Positions 34,808-45,247 of a stretch of 64,000 bases of DNA are shown here, in pieces. Source of the DNA: Agaricus subrufescens. Its lineage: Eukaryota; Basidiomycota; Agaricomycetes; Agaricales; Agaricaceae. Location of the stretch: assembly GCA_029945375.1 (NCBI GenBank), contig CM057061.1, forward strand, positions 1,054,001 to 1,118,000. Direction: 5' to 3'. Position numbers and translations under genes: made by a program. Every line of letters begins with the position of its first letter. Positions within the stretch are counted from its first letter, which is position 1. A model generated the notes under the pieces. That model saw only the letters and a list, made by a program, of their open reading frames with translations, did no database searches and was not told where the DNA came from.

Positions 34808-36168
34808 TGATGAGACGGAGTCGGTGTAGATATAAAAAAAATAGATAAAATAATAAAAAGGAATAACTCGAAATATAATTATCGAATTACAACCAGACTT
34901 GTGTTTTACACCGAGTCTCGAATGCGGTTCGTGGGGAGGTAAATCAAATTTAAGCTGAAATAGGTGATTCGCAAATAGGAATGTAGAAAACTTTGATGAT
35001 ATGGTGATTGTTGTAGTGATACTTGATAACTTGGTCGTGGTCGGCCCTCGACCCTTGATTAGACTTGAGATCTTTCGTTTAAAACCTTCGCGACGAGCGG
35101 CTAAACTCGCGACGACTGTCCTCAATACAATCGGGTCAGACAACTGTCTAGAAAGGATAGCGAGTCCTTCCTAGCAATGCCTCGACGAACTGGATAAACC
35201 CTTGACCTGCCTTCGCACTTCGAGACAGACTGCAAGAGAGGACCAGCTAGCGCGGACACTATCTCGATTCTATTAGACCAGGGAAGGTCTTCTCGCGATC
35301 AAACACAAGAACTTCTCTCGGTAAGGTACCTGATTAACGCTTAATACACTGAGACGGAAAAACCACTCTCGATTTAATCGCACAGCGTTTGGGCAGAAAA
35401 TTCGGTGTCGAACTTTTTCCCTAGACTGGCCCTATATACCGTACAACTCGTCCGAGACACATATGTAGAATAAATTACCAATTCATCTTTACTGCGTCAG
35501 CCGCCGCCTTCGAGGAACTCTATCCAGCCAATCTCCACTCGGGGACTCGCACCTACTTCGGCCGAATGATCCACGTTGGTCAATCCCTGTCTGCGATTGG
35601 GCGTCTTGACTCTACTAGCCCTGCGCCCTAGACACTATTTCGAACAACCCTCGGACCTAATATCCCCTTAGTATTCACCTTCTAGAACAACCCTAGATAC
35701 GCATAGTACGTTGGTCGACCCTCGTTCATACTATCTTTCATATGAGGCGTGTGTCTCCGCGAGAAGTCCTTCTTCCCAAGGGGCCACTCTTAGGCATCTC
35801 CCCTTTTGGTAAGTAGTAGCCGCCTATGTTCCCAACATAAGTTTCACTCGAGAGACCGCCACTGCTAAGTCCTCGATCGTATCTCTGGTCGATACACACG
35901 CGTAGTTTTCCCTAGAAAGACGACTATGATCTCGAGACAGCCTAACTCTGCCTCGAACATGGCTATATTTCTCTCTCGGGTACACGTTTCCCCTCGAGAA
36001 CCATGGAACCCTTGATTCGATCATAATATCCCTTCCTGGTTAGGTGAAACCTCTCTGAGACCTATGACACGTAAGAGTCCCGCCAATTGGTACTCTCGGG
36101 ATCATGAAACACCCCATATACGCCTTCTTACATGTATCTTTACGCGTAAAACGGCTGGGGCCGTAACA
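34808..36168 (-). repeat. Solo LTR (family A, copy 1) inside TE-1 pol
   Basis: 1361 bp, TGATGAGACGG...GGCCGTAACA on the plus strand, flanked by a 4-bp duplication CCGT (34804-34807 and 36169-36172). TE-2 shows the empty site (GTTGAATTGTGTCAT). It contains no element internal region, so it is a solo LTR. Nearly identical to 56695-58055. Confidence 0.92.
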
Positions 36169-37500
36169 CCGTGTCATATATAGCATCCATCTGGCTTGTC
36201 TTCGGTTTAATTGTTGTGGTTCTCTCCATCTTGTTAAGTTTTCGTGATCTGACCATATGGTCACTGGATTAGGTGATCCTTCCAAATAATGTCTACACTC
36301 TTTAAGTGCTCTGACTATTGATAGGAATTCCTGATCCAACACATGGTAATTTTGTTCTGCAGGGTTTAGGGCTTTAGAGAAGTATGCAACTGGATGTTTA
36401 TCTCCATTTGTATCTCTCTGTAATAATACTGCTCCTGTTGCAAATGCTGATGTGTCACATTCTATTTCAAATGGTTTTGTTTGGTCAACCATCTGGAGTA
36501 CTGGTTTCTCTAAGAATAGTTGTTTTAATTTATCAAATGCTTCTTGTGCTTTAGGGTTCCATTCAAATTTAGTTTTCTTTCTTGTTAATGCGGTAAGAGG
36601 TTGAGCTATTGTTGCATAATTATGGATGAATTTCCTATAGAAATTGCAGAATCCAATGAATTGTCGGACATTCTTGGCTGATTTTGGTGTTGGCCATTGT
36701 TTTATTCCTTCTACTTTAATTGGATCCATTTCGATAGAGTCTGGTGTTGTTATAGCACCAAGGTACTCTAATCGTTGAGTTTCAAATTCGCATTTTTCTG
36801 TTTTAAGATAGAGTTGGTTCTTTTCTAATATTTGTAATACTTCTTGTGTCAGTTTGTTCAGTTGTTCTTTTGTTTTTGCATGGATTAGTATATCGTCCAT
36901 ATAGATAATAACTCCTCCATTGTCAATTAGGTCTTTGAATAGTGAATCCATCATAGATTGAAATGTGGCTGGTGAATTTGTCATGCCAAAGAACATGACA
37001 GTAGGTTCATATAGTCCTTTTGGTGTTCTAAAGGCTGCTTTCCATTCATCTCCTTTGTGAATTCTGACATTATTGTATCCTAGTCTGACATCAAGTTTGG
37101 TGAACCATTTTGAATTTCGTAGTTTGTCCATAATTCTTGCAATACTTGGTATCGGATGAGCATTCTTAATTGTATTTTGATTTAGGTAGCAATAGTCTTG
37201 ACAAGGTCTTAGGTCTCCTCCTTTCTTTCCTACAAAGAAAAATGACGATGCCATAGGTGATTTGGATTTTCGGATATATCCCTTTCATAGATTTTCTGAT
37301 ATAAACTTTGCTAGCTCTTCTTCTTCCTTCTGTGTTAGATTGTATATTGGCATCCGTTTTGGCTCAAAGTCTGATTTGACTTCTATTCTATGATCCCATG
37401 ATCTTCTTGGTGGCATTTTCTCCGATTCTCGTTTATTGAAAACCTTTAGGAATTTGTGAAATTTCTTTGGCACTACTTTGCTTGGATCTGATTTTTTTCT
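36169..37500 (-). pseudogene. TE-1 pol, reverse transcriptase and RNase H part
   Basis: The frame covers RT ([32 protein letters not shown], catalytic [13 protein letters not shown] at about 36885-36905) and RNase H ([37 protein letters not shown]). A TGA at 37285-37287 replaces a CGA that is kept in TE-2. The conserved RYLN is changed to CYLN at 37190. Near 37490 an extra T breaks the link to protease. Non-functional as it stands. Confidence 0.9.
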
Positions 37501-38029
37501 TTGGTTTAGTTGATTTATTGTATAGTTGTTGTGACATATTGGTTTTATTAATTTCATAGCATAATCGATTAATTGCTGTAGATGGTGCTTTTGATAGTTT
37601 GAGGGGTAGTCGCTTTTCATCTCTCCATCTTAATGAAGGTTCTTGCCAGTTGATTTCGGGGTTGAATTTCTTTAACCATGTAATTCCTAGGAATAATTCA
37701 TGTCCTCCAAGTGCTACTATTCTTGGTGTAATTGTCATTTTCTTCCCATTTATTTCTATTTGTAGTTTAACATAGTGAGTGCATTTTCCTGATGAGTTTC
37801 TTGATCCGTCTGCATTTAATGTATACTTGACATGTTTAAGTGGATATTTCTTCAATCCATATTTCTTTACTAAATTGTGATCAATGAATTCTCCTCCAGC
37901 TCCTGAATCAAGTAATGCTGGTTGTTCATAACTGTCTTTGTTAGTATGTATTTTAAGTGGAACTAATAATGTTTGTCCTCTAGACTTTTGAAGACTAATC
38001 AGATCGATTGAGTCTTCAAAGCTATTCAA
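37433..38029 (-). CDS. TE-1 aspartic protease domain of pol
   Basis: Begins at the -1 frame after gag with no ATG. The active-site motif is LLDSGAGGEFID; a later hydrophobic Gly-rich stretch (IVALGGHELFLGITWLKKF) provides the second conserved part. The enzyme would cut the Gag-Pol polyprotein. Its frame runs into a shift after QLYNKSTKPKK. Confidence 0.85.
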   Translation of the reverse strand: MNSFEDSIDLISLQKSRGQTLLVPLKIHTNKDSYEQPALLDSGAGGEFIDHNLVKKYGLKKYPLKHVKYTLNADGSRNSSGKCTHYVKLQIEINGKKMTITPRIVALGGHELFLGITWLKKFNPEINWQEPSLRWRDEKRLPLKLSKAPSTAINRLCYEINKTNMSQQLYNKSTKPKKKIRSKQSSAKEISQIPKGFQ

Positions 38030-38030
38030 A
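38018..38030 (-). promoter_or_regulatory. Probable -1 ribosomal frameshift site between gag and pol
   Basis: On the minus strand, gag ends GAA AAT TTT TGA. The heptamer A AAT TTT fits the X XXY YYZ slippery pattern and the gag stop follows at once. One step back gives TTT TTG AAT AGC, exactly the open protease frame. TE-2 has the identical arrangement at 50454-50466. Confidence 0.7.
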
Positions 38031-39186
38031 AATTTTCTTCAGCTGAGAATTCTTCAAATTTCTCATCGTCATTATCTTCTTCTTCAATATTGTAGACCAT
38101 AGCATTAGGATCTACTGGTTCTGGTTTCTTTTTCTTCCAAGTCCCTTTAGTAGTGGGTTTCCTGTTTCCATCCTTCTTGTTTCTATTTGGTTGCTGAGTT
38201 TTGTCCATTCTTGCTTTTCCTTCTTGCTTAACGTATAACTTCCTTTGTTTACAGTCTCTGACCCAGTGTCCTTTCTTGTGGCAGAAAAAGCATTCGCCTC
38301 TTCTAAGAGCTGCTCGTTGCTCTTCTGTGAGAACAGTATTGATGAAATCTTGTACTGCTTGTTTGGATGAGCTTCTTTGTCTAACAAGGTTGATTTCTTC
38401 ATCGGAGGACTCTGTGGTCTCATCAGGCTCAGGTCCTGATTCACTGTCACTGTCTGTGAATCCGAGGTTGTTGAGTTGGTAGTAGATGTTGTCAACATCC
38501 ATGTCCCATTCGCTTCTGGTTGGTTTAACAACTGGTTCATTGTAGATGTTAGCATATCTTGGGTTTTCTCTTTTCCCTTTAGCATTTTTGGACTTCTTAT
38601 GTCTTGGGATCGATCTATACGATCTTGAGACTTTTCTTTGTGCTTCAATGATTCTGGCTGCGTTTCTTGCTGCTGTTTTCCAGTCTTGGATTGTTTGTGG
38701 GTCTTTTCTGATTGCTTCGATTCTAATATCGGGGTCAAGTCCTTCTGCAAAGTAAGCTTGTAGCGCTGGGTTGTCTGGTAATCCTGCTTGTGATGAGAGG
38801 ACTGAGAAGGCGGAAATATAGGCGGCGATATTTCGTCCAGACTGCCGTATATTGCGTAGTCTCTGTTCTGCTTCGTATTTTTGTAGGGCGGGAGCAAAAG
38901 CTTGTTCAAGGGCATTCTCAAAGTCTGCCCATGCATTGTAGTTGGGATGAGTGTTGAGGTAATCAAGTCTCCAGTCTGCTGTTGCACCGTCGAGGAGTGA
39001 GAGGACGAATCTGATTTTGTGGATGTCGTCTGTAACTCCAAGTGAGTCAAAGTGGAGTTTGACTGCTGCAAACCACGATCTGTATTGTTTTGGGTCTCCA
39101 TAGTATTTTGGTGGCTTTTGGAATTTAAGGCCTGGTGGGAGTGCTCCTGGTTGGGCTGGCCCATGGGGTGATGGGGGTTGTGCCAT
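38026..39186 (-). CDS. TE-1 Gag with CCHC zinc knuckle
   Basis: 386 residues from the Met at 39186. The capsid-like part is typical of Ty3/gypsy Gag (PPKYYGDPKQYRSWFAAVKL, FVLSLLDGATADWRLDYL, AAYISAFSVLSSQAG). An acidic linker follows, then a zinc knuckle CFFCHKKGHWVRDC. Gag forms the virus-like particle and binds element RNA. No stop or frameshift lies in this copy. The frame is also open upstream of the Met into a Pro/Ser-rich stretch (SPRNSPPPPQ), so the true start may lie further up. Confidence 0.88.
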   Translation of the reverse strand: MAQPPSPHGPAQPGALPPGLKFQKPPKYYGDPKQYRSWFAAVKLHFDSLGVTDDIHKIRFVLSLLDGATADWRLDYLNTHPNYNAWADFENALEQAFAPALQKYEAEQRLRNIRQSGRNIAAYISAFSVLSSQAGLPDNPALQAYFAEGLDPDIRIEAIRKDPQTIQDWKTAARNAARIIEAQRKVSRSYRSIPRHKKSKNAKGKRENPRYANIYNEPVVKPTRSEWDMDVDNIYYQLNNLGFTDSDSESGPEPDETTESSDEEINLVRQRSSSKQAVQDFINTVLTEEQRAALRRGECFFCHKKGHWVRDCKQRKLYVKQEGKARMDKTQQPNRNKKDGNRKPTTKGTWKKKKPEPVDPNAMVYNIEEEDNDDEKFEEFSAEENF

Positions 39187-39764
39187 TCCTCCTGGGTTGC
39201 CTGGGGATCCCGGGGAGCTTGGTGAGCTTGGTGGCTTTGGACTTGGTGGGTTTTGCGGGTTCTGCGGCGGCGGTGGCGAGTTCCTGGGGATAGAGGGGGA
39301 TCTGCTTCTTGTTGGGCTTCTTCTTGGTGAGATTGGGTGGTTCGGGCTGTGAGCTCCAGATTTATCAGTCGCTCTATGTCCTGAATATTCTGCTCTTGGG
39401 TCCGGATTTGTGCTGAAATAATTCTCTCCTCTATTTCCTTCTTGACCAGTTGCCCTTTCAATTTGCTGATCAAATCTCTCTTGTTCTTTATTTGATTGAA
39501 TAGATTTGGCAGAGAATTCTTCTCTAAGTTGTCTGATTGCTTCTCCAAAGGTGATTCCTCCAGAATCTTTCTTATCTTCTTCCTTTTCAAAGGTTGTGTC
39601 GATTCTTGGTAGCCCTCTGAAGAGATGTTCAGTGTATTCTGTTTGTACTTCCTTGTTATCTTCTTTCGATAGATATAAATACTGTCCCTTTTCTTGGTCA
39701 AGATAGTACCAGTCACTTTCTCCTTTGTCTTTCCAAACTGTTTTACCCTGTTTCTTACTTTCAA
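39187..39764 (-). CDS. TE-1 leader open frame, overlapping gag in another frame
   Basis: A frame starting MKVRNRVKQFGKTKEK stays open from 39764 through most of gag to 38112 (550 codons). The part upstream of gag looks like a coiled coil (KNKRDLISKLKGQLVKKEIE, QEQNIQDIERLINLE) and is kept in TE-2 (52199 to about 51720). It could be the real Gag N-terminus joined by frameshift or a splice, or a separate protein. Beyond 39186 it is probably just a shadow of gag. Confidence 0.45.
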
Positions 39765-40284
39765 ATATAATATCAGTAGTAGATGCCGTAGTTTTAAAAC
39801 TATTTCAATACCAGACCACAGTCTTGGTATTGATTTATATATAGTTTGGTCTTTTACAGACTCTTTCGAGTACAGACCCTCTATTGGTCAAGTTTTATAG
39901 TCTTTACTGACTGTTTCCGCTTTTGGAAAGTGTTTTGTAAAAGTCTTTACCGACTTCAACAAGTTTGCCCTCTCATGTTGATGAAGAACTCTACCCAAGG
40001 ATTTAGTTGGATAAATCCTTCCTAGCTCCCTTGAAGCTTCCAGATAGATTATTTAATGAGCACGGAATCTGCTCTGATTGGATTGGTAGAGGCAATCTGC
40101 AACCAATCCACTAGTTACCAGTGTCAGTCGATCCCTTTCCTGCACAAACAACTAGTAGTTTATTGGACAGTCTAGTGTTATCTTTTTGGTAACCCAAGTT
40201 CAACTAGTAATATGAGCACCTCGATGGGTATCTCAAGTAGTTGACTACTCTTCCAGATCAATGGAAGAGGAACGTTCTACTTAA
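39765..40284 (-). other. TE-1 5' untranslated leader
   Basis: Between the 5' LTR and the first long frame. The usual TGG-starting primer site is not seen next to the LTR (the strand reads TTAAGTAGAACG), which would fit self-priming known for some fungal chromoviruses, but I could not show it. Confidence 0.4.
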
Positions 40285-40881
40285 TGTTATGTTTACCCCA
40301 GCCCGGTCCCCAAGCTAGGGCTGCCGTCGTAGGAAATGCCTGTCACCTAAGTTGCACAAAGCATCCCATGGCTCATTATCCTGAAATCTGAGCCGCAATC
40401 TAGGAGGCTAGAGAGCGATATCAAAGATATTAAAGCAATTAAGGCTTAATTTCACTTCTAGGCTTTAGTTAGAGAAAAGGCTCTATATTCGAGTCTCCAC
40501 CTAACCAAGTAGAAACATTGGGGAGTTTCTACATGGCCAAGTCGACGTCTTATATACTACATGACTCTATCTATTAATAACTTTGATCCTAAGAAGCTCT
40601 ATCCCTAATAGATGATCCTCAGGGCAGGAAGCATGGCTCGGGACCGAGATAGAAGCTTAATGAAACTAAAGATATCTAGATAGAAGTTCTTCTATCTATA
40701 TATAAGACTTCTTTACTATTTATATAGAGTTTATTCATAATCAAGGCACAGAAGACAGTACAGAAATATAACAATCAAAGAAGCAAAATAAAATATAAGT
40801 ACAAGAATAGAAAAGGCATAATTGGAATGATTACATAAGTAATCATTTCCATAAAAGAAAACATTGTTCATTATCATAACA
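40285..40881 (-). repeat. TE-1 5' LTR, chimeric
   Basis: 597 bp. From about 40406 to 40881 it is nearly identical to the 3' LTR. The first 120 bp (40285-40405, the U5 end) are strongly diverged, while the outer TGTTAT and CCGGTCC-like blocks are kept. Confidence 0.9.
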
Positions 40882-42688
40882 ATTTCGAACCCTTTGATGT
40901 CAGAAACAAGCTGGGCCTCGATCCAGAACTCGGGCTTTTTGTCATGATAGCGATAAGCTGCAAGGAAGTCGATGGCGCTCTCGACAACGAGCAAATGATA
41001 GTGGGAGACGGCGAGGCTGAGCTGTCGCTCCAAGCCTTGGATCTGGTAGCGGGTGACGTCGAGGTTGTGGTTGCGAATGCAGAGTCCTGGATAAAGTCAG
41101 TAAGGGAGAAGAGTTAAAAGCAAAAAGGGTGGCAGGCGTACCATTGCCCGCAATAAATGTAGGTGCGCAGCACAGCTCAGCTGCGAATTGACGCAAGGCA
41201 GGGGGTTTGGTTTTGCTGCAGTGGCCGGCGCAGTCATGGTTGCACTGGTTGCACTCAATGCCAGTGATGAGGGCATCGACGCGATGCTGGACATCCTCAG
41301 CGGACTCTCCATGGTGATGTTTGATGGGGTTGTCTGTGGTGCACACCAAGCAGAAGTTGCACATGCAGTTAAGACAGTTGGCAGAACAAGGGGAATACTA
41401 AGAAAAGATGTTTAGAAAAAGAAAAGGGAAGGAGTTAAAAGGTGGCATACCGGATCATAGGAAATGGCGAAATGTGTAGCCAGACCATCGAGATAAGGAG
41501 CACTGGGAGTGAGACCAAGTTGACGAGTTAAAGAAGTATTGGTGCGAACTGGGAAATGCAGATTAGTAGAAGAGAGGGAGAAAGTGTAAAGCCCGTACCG
41601 CGAGGTTCCTCTGAACCATCAGAATCGACGGTTGCGGGAGTCTTGACCGTCTTGGATTGCTTTGATTGAGTAGTTCGAGAACGAGTTGCCAGGGCAGCCT
41701 TGGAAGGAGGTGCAGGCTTACAACGAGAGGCAGCCGGTTTACGTTTTTTGGAGGAGGACTTTTCCATGTTGACATCAGAATTGTCGAGTTCGTCCTCTTG
41801 AACCACTTTGTCTTTGTTGTCACTTTCGCTTTCCTCGTCGCTGATGAAGACGGGATCAGGCTCAGAAGACGATGAGGAGGAGGAGATTTCAACAACGGCA
41901 GTATAAGAGCCAGCCGGGAATTTACTACCGGTAGTTTTGTGAGCCAGACACTTGCCAGAGCCAGGGCATGGAGAACAGGCAGGCGCTGGAGCTTTGATTG
42001 GAGAAATCTTCTCAATTTTGGGAACTACCTCAGGGGTAGTTTTAGGCGACAGAGAATGCAGATGCTGGTGTTTGGTGGCAGGAGGTTTGGTCTCGCCACG
42101 ATGAGTGGAACCAGCAGTTGAACTAGCAGCGGGATTAGGCAGGACATGAACCTCCGCTAGATTAGGCCAAGGAGCCTCTGACGCCACCCGAGCTGTGATT
42201 CGAGCCACCGCAATATTAGAAGTGCGAACAGCAGCAAAGAGATGTCGTGCCCGAGCTATGGGCCACTCACCAAGAGATCGGCGAGGGGGGGGTTGACGAG
42301 GAGTCCGAGCTGAAGCTGAGGAAGTCAAGGGAGCTGTGAGAATGGCAGGAGTCAGAAGACGAGAAGACAGAGAACGGAAAGAGGCAGGCTGTGAATGTTG
42401 TGCTGGCGTCGGAGTACGAGCAATGGCCAGGAGGACGGAAGGCACCAGAGGGGTAGATGAAGGGCGAATGGCTGAGGGCAAAGTCGGTAAGATAGTCTGT
42501 GGAGTGCTGGACAGAGATGTGGATGACAATTCCTCCAGCTGCTGAATCTTTCGGTAGGCCAGCAGAGCGCGAAAATGTTTGGAATGCCAGAGAAGGACGT
42601 CGGACGGAAAATGCGCACCCCATTCCGCCTTGTTGAGGATAGCGGCGATGGCTATCTTGGGGGGCAGCTGGGGAGGCGAGGAGGACAT
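40882..42688 (-). pseudogene. 5' part of a large Cys-rich hypothetical gene, interrupted by TE-1
   Basis: Exons 42688-41599, 41548-41451, 41397-41142 and 41086-40882 join with clean phases. The last is broken by TE-1 and resumes at 31429. The total is 735 codons with stop. The start MSSSPPQLPPK is the first Met after an upstream untranslated part. The N-terminal half is Ser/Pro-rich with an acidic Ser cluster and a basic patch. Then comes a cysteine block (CSANCLNCMCNFCLVC and CNQCNHDCAGHC), which probably binds zinc, followed by helices (LERQLSLAVSHYHLLVVESA). I do not know the family. It lies antisense within what may be an older gypsy element. Confidence 0.72.
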
Positions 42689-43223
42689 GATGGGGAGAAA
42701 GAAACCAAAAGTGGGGGGGGCAAGGTCCACTTTTAATGGGGGCCAGAGCTTGGCGTCGGTCAAAGATACCCTATTAGTGAGGTCAAGATCTGCAGGGTGG
42801 AGACGAAAAAGGCAAGACTCACTAGATTGTGCCAACACGCTATGTCAGCAGTGGTAGCGCAGAATGAGCCATTGGCTGATGATGCCCCAAAGAAAAAATG
42901 AGGCAGGGTCAGCGAAATAAAAAAGAAGTTGAGGAAGTTTAAACCTCACCTTTGGAAAGTGATCAGAAGATCACACTAAATTTAGTAACGCATGGTCCGG
43001 GGCGATCAGAAAAGAAGCACGGCAATCTCCGTTCCGGGAGAACAAGGCAGTAGTGGTATTAATAGCTGCCAGTGATGTCCGGAGTGGGAGATCCACCACT
43101 GCCAAGGGTGAGTGCTCGTCGAGGGGTGAAATTGAAGTCCAGCCAGACGTTGGGGATGATCAGTTTAGTTCCAAGATGGAGTCTGGTATGACTGAGGACA
43201 GTCATTTCATAGTGGGGGGGAGA
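42689..43223 (+). other. 3' internal remnant of a family-B gypsy element with polypurine tract
   Basis: The last bases before the LTR are AGTGGGGGGGAGA (43211-43223), a good plus-orientation polypurine tract directly abutting TGTTACAG. An open frame from 43053 into the LTR is not recognised. The left part is the upstream region of the minus-strand gene. Confidence 0.55.
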
Positions 43224-44609
43224 TGTTACAGCCCCAGCCATTTTACGTGTGAAAATATACGTTTAATGCAGTTAGGTGTACGTATTAAGTTTGGGAATGA
43301 ACAATCGATCACCCAGTTAGAGATAATCTCAGTCGAGGACATGTGTGAAGAAAGGTTGATCTAGGGGACAGTTGAGATTGCATCTGCGATTCCTAGTAGG
43401 AAAACTGTACTGCTAGGGGAAATATAATTGCGTTTGAGGACTTTAAAACAGAAGTCTTGAGGCTGAGTCTAGAGAGACTTTATTGGGAATTATCATCGAG
43501 ACTGGCTATAGGATGGCTTGAGGACTTAGCAGAACGCAGTTCCTTCAGCGGACCTTATGCTAAACCGAATCTATAACTACTACCTGCCTAATAAGGAAAG
43601 GGCTAGGAAGTAGACAACTTACACATGTCGAGACTGAATTAACCTGAAGCGAGATTGTTGGAATTGTCAGTTGAGACTCTGGATCAGGCGGAAATAGTGA
43701 TAATCTCGAAGCAACTAAAGGCGAGATAGAAGCATAGTCTAATCGAGGACATCTTATCGATGGGACAATCAGTAGGGGGATGTGCCTCAAGAGTTTCTAG
43801 ACTAGGGTTTAGGGTTGGAAGCTCGTTAGCCAATGGGGAGTGGGAGATTAGGCAAGTGCAATGTTTGGTCGAGGAGACTGAATGGTCAAGACTGTTGATT
43901 GGTGGGGAAAGATGAGTCAAGGAGACTATACCCATTCAGTGCTGGATACGGACTTGGTTATCTGTTTCATATTTGTTTATTTTGTCTCAGTTTTTTTTTA
44001 TTGTGTATCGTATATAGTTGCCAGTCGAGGACGAGGTTCGGCATCGAATCTTTGCCCAAGCGCTGTGCGAGTGAAATCAAGTTTGGTTAAACTTCGCAGT
44101 GTTCTAAGCATTTCTTAAAGTTCTTTCTCAACTCAGAAGGTCTTGTGTTCTGCTTGAGAGAGTATCTTCACTGGCCTAATAGGATCGCGATAGCATTTGG
44201 TGCTAGCTTGACTTGTCTTGCAGTCTGTCTTGAAGCACGAAGGCAGTTCAAGGCTCTCCAAGTTTGTTGAGGCATCACTAGGGCGGACTCGCTACCCCTC
44301 CTAGATAGGTGTCTAACCCATCCTATTGAGGACAGTCGTCGCGAGCTTAGCCACTCATCACGAAGGTTCTAATCGAAATGGCATAGGTCTGGAAGAGGTC
44401 TCTATTCAGTCGAGACTTGTTTCACATTTCTATTCTACCCCTATTTTCATTTAATACTTAATCAATACGCTTACTTTCACTTTCTTTCTGATTTATTCTC
44501 CCCACGAACCACACTCGAGACTCGGTGTAATTCAAAGGGTTGCATTTGCATTCGATTTTATATTTTTTTATATTTTATTTTCCACATTTACACCGATCTA
44601 GTCTCTTCA
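43224..44609 (+). repeat. Family-B LTR (3' LTR, plus orientation)
   Basis: 1386 bp, TGTTACAGCCCCAGCC...AGTCTCTTCA. Homologous to 55359-56690 in reverse orientation and more distantly to the 1361-bp family-A LTRs; all share a GAGACTCGGTGTAA block. The flanks (GAGA and GCGT) give no target duplication, as expected for an LTR attached to internal sequence. Confidence 0.8.
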
Positions 44610-45247
44610 GCGTATGGAATGGTGAGGGTGTAAGCACAAATGTTCAGTAATCTTGGTTATGGCCATGATGGCAGACCAGGTATGAGCATTCACAATGGAT
44701 GTATGGCGCCCTGCAGGGAGAGTATTGTGATATGTTAGCATGCCCTTATAAGTGATAGAGTACGCAGCATGATGATGTTTCGGCAGATTGGGGTCGCCCA
44801 TTTCCTCTTTTTGTTGTTTTCTGCTCATGATGGCACATATGGAATGGGACTCCGGCGACATGATGATTTTGCCAATGAGATTGTGATATTTCTCAATTTC
44901 CTCCTTGGGGGCCTTAAGCAAGGACAGGGGGTGGATGAGGGTAAGATGAGTATGGTGCATATCCATGAATCTTTGGCCTGGCGTGTTTAAGGGGTGTGTG
45001 GGATGGAATGTTTCGGCAATAGAGCTAAGGTTGCTGATATCTAGGGGAGTTTTGGCAATTTTTTGGCAGGTTTTGGACATGTGTTCCAAGCTGTCAAGGT
45101 GCAGTTTGGTGCCTTTGGCGATGCTCCTGTTGGTGAGGGTGAGGATTGGGTGCCCTGTGTGGAGGGTTGCAATGCGTGCCCTGGATTTGTTGTACAGCTT
45201 CTTTAGTGTGATGTGCATTGGGACGAGGCCCGCCATGGCAAGGGCCC
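44610..45247 (-). pseudogene. Probable LINE ORF2 fragment (region after RT)
   Basis: Open for about 210 residues. The start MAGLVPMHITLKKLYNKSRA plus RIATLHTGHP resembles the linker between RT and RNase H in fungal Tad-like LINEs (leading residues, basic helix, then a short ATL..GHP turn). This assignment is from pattern memory only. It is cut on the right by TE-2 and on the left by the family-B LTR, whose first bases provide the stop codon. Confidence 0.4.

Larger units (their letters stand above)
31435..40881 (-). mobile_element. TE-1: complete chromodomain Ty3/gypsy retrotransposon
   Basis: LTRs lie at 31435-32035 and 40285-40881, both TGTTAT...ATAACA. The 5-bp target duplication ATTTC is at 31430-31434 and 40882-40886. 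On the minus strand the order is 5' LTR, an open frame, gag, protease, RT, RNase H, integrase and chromodomain, then a polypurine tract (GAAAGGGATAA, 32036-32046) and the 3' LTR. This order is standard for chromoviruses. The element is disabled: pol has a TGA at 37285, a frameshift near 37490 and a 1361-bp solo LTR inserted at 34808. It sits inside an exon of a gene on the same strand. Confidence 0.95.

Noticed and set aside
35824..36024. 66-codon frame repeated identically at 57711-57911
   Set aside because: It is kept only because the two solo LTRs are nearly identical; nothing points to a protein.
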